The notes beneath the pieces were generated by a model. That model ran no database searches, had not been told where the DNA came from, and was given only the letters and a program-made list of their open reading frames with translations. The position numbers were made by a program, and so were the translations under genes. This document shows positions 54,865 through 64,000 of a stretch of 64,000 nt of DNA, piece by piece. Every line of letters begins with the position of its first letter. Position 1 is the first letter of the stretch. Source of the stretch: Azospirillum soli (GTDB taxonomy: Bacteria > Pseudomonadota > Alphaproteobacteria > Azospirillales > Azospirillaceae). The stretch spans positions 248,001 to 312,000 of the forward strand of contig NZ_JAGINQ010000001.1 in NCBI RefSeq assembly GCF_017876165.1, in the 5' to 3' direction.

Positions 54865-55050
54865 GCACGGTCCCCGCGGGTGGTTCGGTGTTGGCGGACG
54901 GGAATCGCCCGGCCGGGAAGATCGCGCGTCGGCGCTCTCCCGTCCAGTCCCGAACATTCGAAACTTTCGTTCAGGGTGGAGCACCGGGCACGCTGACAAC
55001 AGCGCGGGCGGGCGGTTGATCCGGCGTCTTCGGTATAATGAAGGGGGTGG

Positions 55051-56073
55051 CTACTCCGCCGCGGCTGCCTTCGGCGCTTCCGCCCCTTCCGCCGCAGCGG
55101 CCGCAGCCGCTTTGGCTTGGGCCATCTGCTCCAGGCGGGCGCGGTAGCCGGCGACGGCGACGGACACCTCGCCGGTCATTGAGTCCAGGGGACGGTTGGG
55201 ATCGACCGCCTGCATCAGATCGCGGGCGAGGCCCTGGACGCGCTCCACCTCCTCGACGGCGATGGTGCCGGATTCGGCTTGGGAGCGCAGGCGCTCGACC
55301 AGCATTTTCAGGGAATTCGCGGTGGCCTCGATGGCCGCCGGTTCGCCGCTGTCGGCAATGCGGCGCTGCAGATCGTCAAGGAAGCCGGGGACGCGGGCCA
55401 GATGCTCCACCGCCATGCGCTCCGGCACCGGGGCGGACAGTCCGGGGACGGCGAATTCGATCAGGAAGGCGATCTGGATGCTGGCGCGCAGCAGCTTCTG
55501 CTCGTTCACGAAGCTGTTGGCCTCGGCCATCAGCTGGCGGGTGTTGGTGTGCGCCCAGCGGTTAGTCGCCTTCAGGCGCAGCGTGTTCGGCGCGTCCAGC
55601 AGCGGCACCTGGGTGCCGTCGCGCGGCGACTTGCGGCGGTCGGGGCCGGTGTAGTCGGCGGTCACCACGAACTTCTTGCGCGCCTCGATCAGGGTGGTGA
55701 TGCGGTCCTGCACCTGCTTGGGCGAGACCGGCTTCACCAGCAGGTCGTCGGCGCCGCAGTTGGTGACGCGCATCAGCAGCACCGGCGTCGGCTGCCACGT
55801 CGTCACGACCAGACAGGCGTAGGGATTGCGCGTGCCGGGCTCGTTGCGCAGCGTGCGGACGAGCTTCAGCGTCTCCGCCTCCTCCCCGTCGGCGTCCACC
55901 AGGATCAGGTCGGGGGTGGTGCTGTTCATCATGTCGGCCGCCTGCTTGACCGACCCGTAGGTCTCCACCCGCTTCAGGCCCAGGCGCGACAGCACGTCGC
56001 GGAAGACGCGCAGCGTGTTGTGCTGGGTGTCGATGATCGCGGCGTCGACCAGGGAGAAGTCATATTCGGGCAT
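55051..56073 (-). CDS. Receiver-domain protein in the glucan cluster
   Basis: A 340-residue protein with an N-terminal CheY-like receiver: AAIIDTQHNTLRVF (acidic pocket, one acid only), DLILVDADGEEAE (phospho-acceptor Asp), and DDLLVKPVSPKQVQ (conserved Lys). The middle (TGPDRRKSPRDGTQVPLL) is basic and the C-terminal half is helical, ending in an Ala-rich tail. No DNA-binding or enzymatic output domain is recognisable. ATG 56073 has GGAAG five bases upstream and is preferred over the GTG two codons earlier. It lies between glgX and malQ on the same strand; a role in glucan metabolism is only suggested by position. Confidence 0.75.
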   Translation of the reverse strand: MPEYDFSLVDAAIIDTQHNTLRVFRDVLSRLGLKRVETYGSVKQAADMMNSTTPDLILVDADGEEAETLKLVRTLRNEPGTRNPYACLVVTTWQPTPVLLMRVTNCGADDLLVKPVSPKQVQDRITTLIEARKKFVVTADYTGPDRRKSPRDGTQVPLLDAPNTLRLKATNRWAHTNTRQLMAEANSFVNEQKLLRASIQIAFLIEFAVPGLSAPVPERMAVEHLARVPGFLDDLQRRIADSGEPAAIEATANSLKMLVERLRSQAESGTIAVEEVERVQGLARDLMQAVDPNRPLDSMTGEVSVAVAGYRARLEQMAQAKAAAAAAAEGAEAPKAAAAE

Positions 56074-56146
56074 GATCACTTCCGAAGGGCGGGCTGCTCC
56101 GGAGGCGACCTTAGCACAAGCGGCGGGCGCCGCTCACCGACAACCG

Positions 56147-58300
56147 TCAACGCTCGGGCGATTCCACGAGCACAAAGACCAGCGCCGTGCGCCCGTCCAC
56201 CGGGATGGACCGCCCGGCAAGCTGCATGCGCTCGTCCCCCGCCCCGTCCGGCACGCGGGTGTCCAACACGCAACGCCAGCCGCGCGCGTCCGGCGCCACG
56301 TCGGGCAGCGTGACGTTCACCGTGTCGGTGTGGGCGTTCAGCACGATCAGCAGAACGCCGTCGTCCTGGGGCGCGCCGTCCGCCCCGGTGTAGGATCCCG
56401 CGTGCCCGTTCAGCAGCAGGGCGATGCAGCGCGCGTGGGTGTTGCGCCAGTGCTCGGCCGCCTTCTCCACGCCCTGCGGGGTGAACCACACGATGTCCTT
56501 CAGCCCGTTGGCCGAGGTTTGGCGACCGTGCAGGAAGACCGGGCGGCGCAGCACCGGATGCGCCTTGCGCAGCGCGATCAGCCGCTTGACGAAGGCCAGC
56601 AGGTCGTGGCCGTCGCCCTGCCGCTTCGTCCAGTCCAGCCAGGAAACCTCGTTGTCCTGGCAATAGGCGTTGTTGTTGCCCTTCTGGCTGTGGCCGATCT
56701 CGTCGCCGGCCAGCATCATCGGCGTGCCCTGCGACAGGAACAGGGTCGCCAGCTGGTTGCGCCGCTGCCGGGCGCGCAACGCCTTGACGGCGGGATCGCT
56801 CGTCTCCCCCTCCACCCCGTGGTTCCAGGAGTGGTTGGCGGAATGGCCGTCGCGGTTGTCCTCGCCGTTCGCCTGATTGTGCTTGTCGTTGTAGGAGACG
56901 ACGTCGTTCAGCGTGAAGCCGTCGTGGGCGGTCACGAAGTTCACCGACGACCATGCCCGCCGCCCGCGCTTCTCGAACAGATCGCTGGAGCCGGCGATGC
57001 GCCCGGCCAGTTCCGGCAGCATGCCCTCGTCGCCGCGCCAGTAGCGGCGCACGGTGTCGCGGTAGCGATCGTTCCATTCCGCCCAGCCCGGCGGGAAGTT
57101 GCCGACCTGATAGCCGCCGGGGCCGACGTCCCATGGCTCCGCGATCAGCTTCACGTCGGCCAGTGCCGGGTCCTGCCGCACCGCGTCGAGGAAGCCCGAA
57201 CCGGGGTCGAAGCCGTAGCTCTCCCGCGCCAGCACGGTGGCGAGGTCGAAGCGGAACCCGTCCACATGCATCTCCGTCACCCAATAGCGCAGACTGTCCA
57301 TGACCATCTGCAGGACGCGCGGGTGGCTGAGGTTCAGCGTGTTTCCGGTGCCGGTGTCGTTGATGTAGAAGCGCGGGTTGTCGGGCAGCAGCCGGTAGTA
57401 GCTGAGGTTGTCGATGCCCTTGAAGGACAGGGTGGGGCCGAGGTGGTTGCCCTCGCCCGTGTGGTTGTAGACCACGTCCAGGATGACCTCGATCCCCGCC
57501 TCGTGCAGGCGGGCGACCATGGTCTTGAACTCCGACAGGACGCCGGTGGTCATATAGCGCGGCTCGGGCGCGAAGAAGCCGATGGTGTTGTAGCCCCAGT
57601 AGTTGCGCAGGCCATGCGCCGCCAGATGCCGCTCGTCCACGAAGGATTGCACGGGCAGCAGTTCGACCGACGTGATGCCCAGCGCCTTCAGGTAATCGAT
57701 CACCGCGTGGGTGGACATGCCGGCGAAGGTGCCGCGCAGGGGGGCCGGCACCTCCGGATGGCGCATGGTGAAGCCGCGCACATGCGTCTCATAGATCACC
57801 GTGTCCGACCAGGGAACCAGCGGGTGCCGGTCATTGCCCCAGGTGAAGGCCCGGTCCACCACCCGGCATTTCGGCATGCCGCGCGCGTTGTCGCGCCGGT
57901 CGAAGGACAGATCCTCGCGCGTCGAGCCGACGCGGTAGCCGTAATGGGCGTCCGACCACTTGAACGGCCCGAACAGCGCCTTGGCGTAGGGATCAAGCAG
58001 CAGCTTGTTGGGGTTGAAGCGGTGCCCCGCCGCCGGGTCGTAGGGGCCGTGGACGCGGTAGCCGTACAGGAGGCCCGGCCGGGCGTCGGGCAGATAGCCG
58101 TGCCACACCTCGTCGGTGTGTTCGGGCAGGACGATTCGCTCGATCTCCCGCTGGCCGGTCTTGTCGAACAGGCACAGTTCCACCTTCTCCGCGTGGGCGG
58201 AGAACAGGGCGAAGTTGACGCCGAACCCGTCCCAGTTGGCGCCCAGCGGATAGGGCTTTCCGGGCCAGACGGCCGTGCGCGGGGCGGCGAAGGTGGGCAT
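56147..58300 (-). CDS. glgX: Glycogen debranching enzyme
   Basis: GH13 isoamylase-type enzyme that cleaves 1,6-branches of glycogen after phosphorylase trimming; 717 residues. A CBM48 N-domain (GKPYPLGANWDGFGVNFALF) is followed by the barrel with VILDVVYNHTGEGNH, DGFRFDLATVLARE (nucleophile Asp), LIAEPWDVGPGGYQVG (Glu) and FVTAHDGFTLNDVVSYN (third Asp). It is somewhat longer than E. coli GlgX (657). The 73-base gap leads to the receiver protein and then malQ. Confidence 0.96.
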   Translation of the reverse strand: MPTFAAPRTAVWPGKPYPLGANWDGFGVNFALFSAHAEKVELCLFDKTGQREIERIVLPEHTDEVWHGYLPDARPGLLYGYRVHGPYDPAAGHRFNPNKLLLDPYAKALFGPFKWSDAHYGYRVGSTREDLSFDRRDNARGMPKCRVVDRAFTWGNDRHPLVPWSDTVIYETHVRGFTMRHPEVPAPLRGTFAGMSTHAVIDYLKALGITSVELLPVQSFVDERHLAAHGLRNYWGYNTIGFFAPEPRYMTTGVLSEFKTMVARLHEAGIEVILDVVYNHTGEGNHLGPTLSFKGIDNLSYYRLLPDNPRFYINDTGTGNTLNLSHPRVLQMVMDSLRYWVTEMHVDGFRFDLATVLARESYGFDPGSGFLDAVRQDPALADVKLIAEPWDVGPGGYQVGNFPPGWAEWNDRYRDTVRRYWRGDEGMLPELAGRIAGSSDLFEKRGRRAWSSVNFVTAHDGFTLNDVVSYNDKHNQANGEDNRDGHSANHSWNHGVEGETSDPAVKALRARQRRNQLATLFLSQGTPMMLAGDEIGHSQKGNNNAYCQDNEVSWLDWTKRQGDGHDLLAFVKRLIALRKAHPVLRRPVFLHGRQTSANGLKDIVWFTPQGVEKAAEHWRNTHARCIALLLNGHAGSYTGADGAPQDDGVLLIVLNAHTDTVNVTLPDVAPDARGWRCVLDTRVPDGAGDERMQLAGRSIPVDGRTALVFVLVESPER

Positions 58301-58860
58301 CAGGGGAGACTCCCCACAGGCACGCTCATCGGACGGGATGGCGAAAGGGACGGAACGGGCACGGCACGCGGGATAACCGCAGCGACCGTGCGCCTGCTGC
58401 AATAAAGGAGAGGCACGCGTGGCACGTCAAGCGCGGCAGCGCCCAAGGCGATCACGCCAAAGCATCTCATCGCGGCAGGGAGTCGCGGGGTGGATGTTCC
58501 CGGTCGCGGGCATGGCTGTCCGGGGAACGGGGCTAAGTTCTGGAAGTGGTTGGATTGTTTTTGCGCTGATCTCTGCAAACAGCGTCCGTCCTTCGCGGAG
58601 CCCGCCATCCCTCAATTCGTCATTCCCGCGAAGGCGGGAATCCAGGGCACACAGGCACTTCCGTGCGAAGTTATCTGGATCCCCGCCTGCGCGGGGATGA
58701 CGGCGAGAGAGGGTGGTTGCAGCACGGATACGCCTTAATCTGCTTACGTAAGCACCTATGCGCCCGCACGGGGACGACGGCCGTCTCATCGACGGAGCGC
58801 GATTTCCCCATGCGATCATCCCGGATGCTGCCTCTCACGCGGTTGACTTGGCGGGTGGCC
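58301..58860. other. Non-coding gap glgX / glgB
   Basis: 560 bases with no supported gene. It contains the dispersed repeat copy at 58510-58702 and otherwise shows no strong terminator or promoter. Because all glucan genes run in the same direction, this gap probably splits the cluster into two transcription units. Confidence 0.6.
58510..58702. repeat. Dispersed palindromic repeat, copy 2 (family 6)
   Basis: A 28-bp inverted repeat (58618-58645 and 58675-58702) nearly identical in its arms to 49205-49288, with about 105 bases of shared 5' flank starting GGCTGTCCGGGGAACGGG. The loop between the arms differs between the copies. Confidence 0.82.
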
Positions 58861-61107
<2,247 letters not shown>

Positions 61108-61210
61108 CGGCTGACCTTTCCCCTGCCCACTTCTCATTTTAGGCGTGAACATACCGCCATGGCGTTTGTCACACCATGGGGGTGCGGACATATGTCCCTA
61201 CCGTTTCAAA

Positions 61211-61330
61211 GCCCTCTCCCCTTGTGGGAGAGGGAGTGGGGTGAGGGGTAAACGCTGGCACAGCGAATTCTCTCCGGCCTGACGGCCGCCCCCTCATCCC
61301 AACCCTTCTCCCACACAGGGGAGAAGGGCT
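61211..61330. repeat. Multi-hairpin repeat with inverted ends (family 1)
   Basis: Same layout as 34016-34146: GCCCTCTCCCC/GGGAG start, TGGGGTGAGGGG, a variable GC-rich centre, then CCCCTCATCCC and CCCTTCTCCC...GGGGAGAAGGG. It abuts the treS-mak stop at 61331 and separates it from glgB. Confidence 0.82.

Positions 61331-64000
<2,670 letters not shown>

Overview
The window reads as chromosomal DNA of a GC-rich alphaproteobacterium, most likely an Azospirillum or a close Rhodospirillales relative (inference, not a database match). Supporting signs are strong third-position GC in every real frame, the rpsM-rpsK-rpoA-rplQ order, a Caulobacter-type Cpa/Tad pilus cluster, an ArsR-methyltransferase regulator heading metF-metH, and TTAA-N7-TTAAC (CtrA-type) sites. 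Both window edges cut genes: a PRMT-like methyltransferase on the left and a trehalose synthase-maltokinase fusion on the right. I saw no rRNA, tRNA, CRISPR, transposase or complete prophage.

Layout. 0-7.5 kb: mixed small genes (rluC, fluoride channel crcB, isochorismatase-fold protein, DUF429-like protein, lipoproteins, rarA, a YqaA-like membrane protein). 7.5-10.2 kb: end of the ribosomal protein/RNA polymerase alpha operon, with a clear promoter at one end and a terminator at the other. 10.3-22 kb: pyk, a TPR protein, a lone EF-G gene with an enlarged switch I, ridA, a trypsin-like protease, a type IA topoisomerase, a molybdopterin oxidoreductase and nitronate monooxygenase. 22-30.6 kb: a decayed HTH reading frame, a diguanylate cyclase, a pentapeptide protein, a thioesterase, and the sahR-like-metF-metH methionine operon with a 16-bp operator. 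30.9-39 kb: mlaA and mlaC, a pentapeptide-PilZ fusion, ettA, a UPF0178 protein, a PAS protein with a degenerate exonuclease-like domain, and a secreted lectin-like protein. 39.1-49 kb: the tad/cpa pilus cluster (tadC, tadB, tadA, cpaE, cpaD, cpaC, cpaB, cpaA, flp) and a divergent tadE/tadG-like gene across an AT-rich gap holding two CtrA-type sites. 49.4-52.5 kb: a GGDEF-EAL protein, an unknown gene and bacterioferritin. 52.7-64 kb: an alpha-glucan cluster (malQ, glgX, glgB, treS-mak) with an embedded receiver-domain protein.

How they work together. treS-mak makes maltose 1-phosphate from trehalose, glgB branches the glucan built from it, and glgX and malQ debranch and recycle maltodextrins. 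metH, metF and the ArsR-methyltransferase regulator form one methionine/SAM-cycle unit. cpaA processes the Flp pilin, cpaE and tadA/B/C power and anchor assembly, and cpaB/C/D build the outer-membrane exit.

The most unusual content is intergenic. At least six families of multi-hairpin or palindromic repeats occupy gene ends, and several supply or overlap stop codons. The most intriguing is a pair of homologous 144-base elements (22722-22865 minus, 37955-38098 plus). They are built from repeated TTGTGCA words, have two conserved hairpins and no indels, and keep an open frame with two CxxC pairs. They could be a structured RNA or protein-binding element, or a Cys-rich microprotein family.
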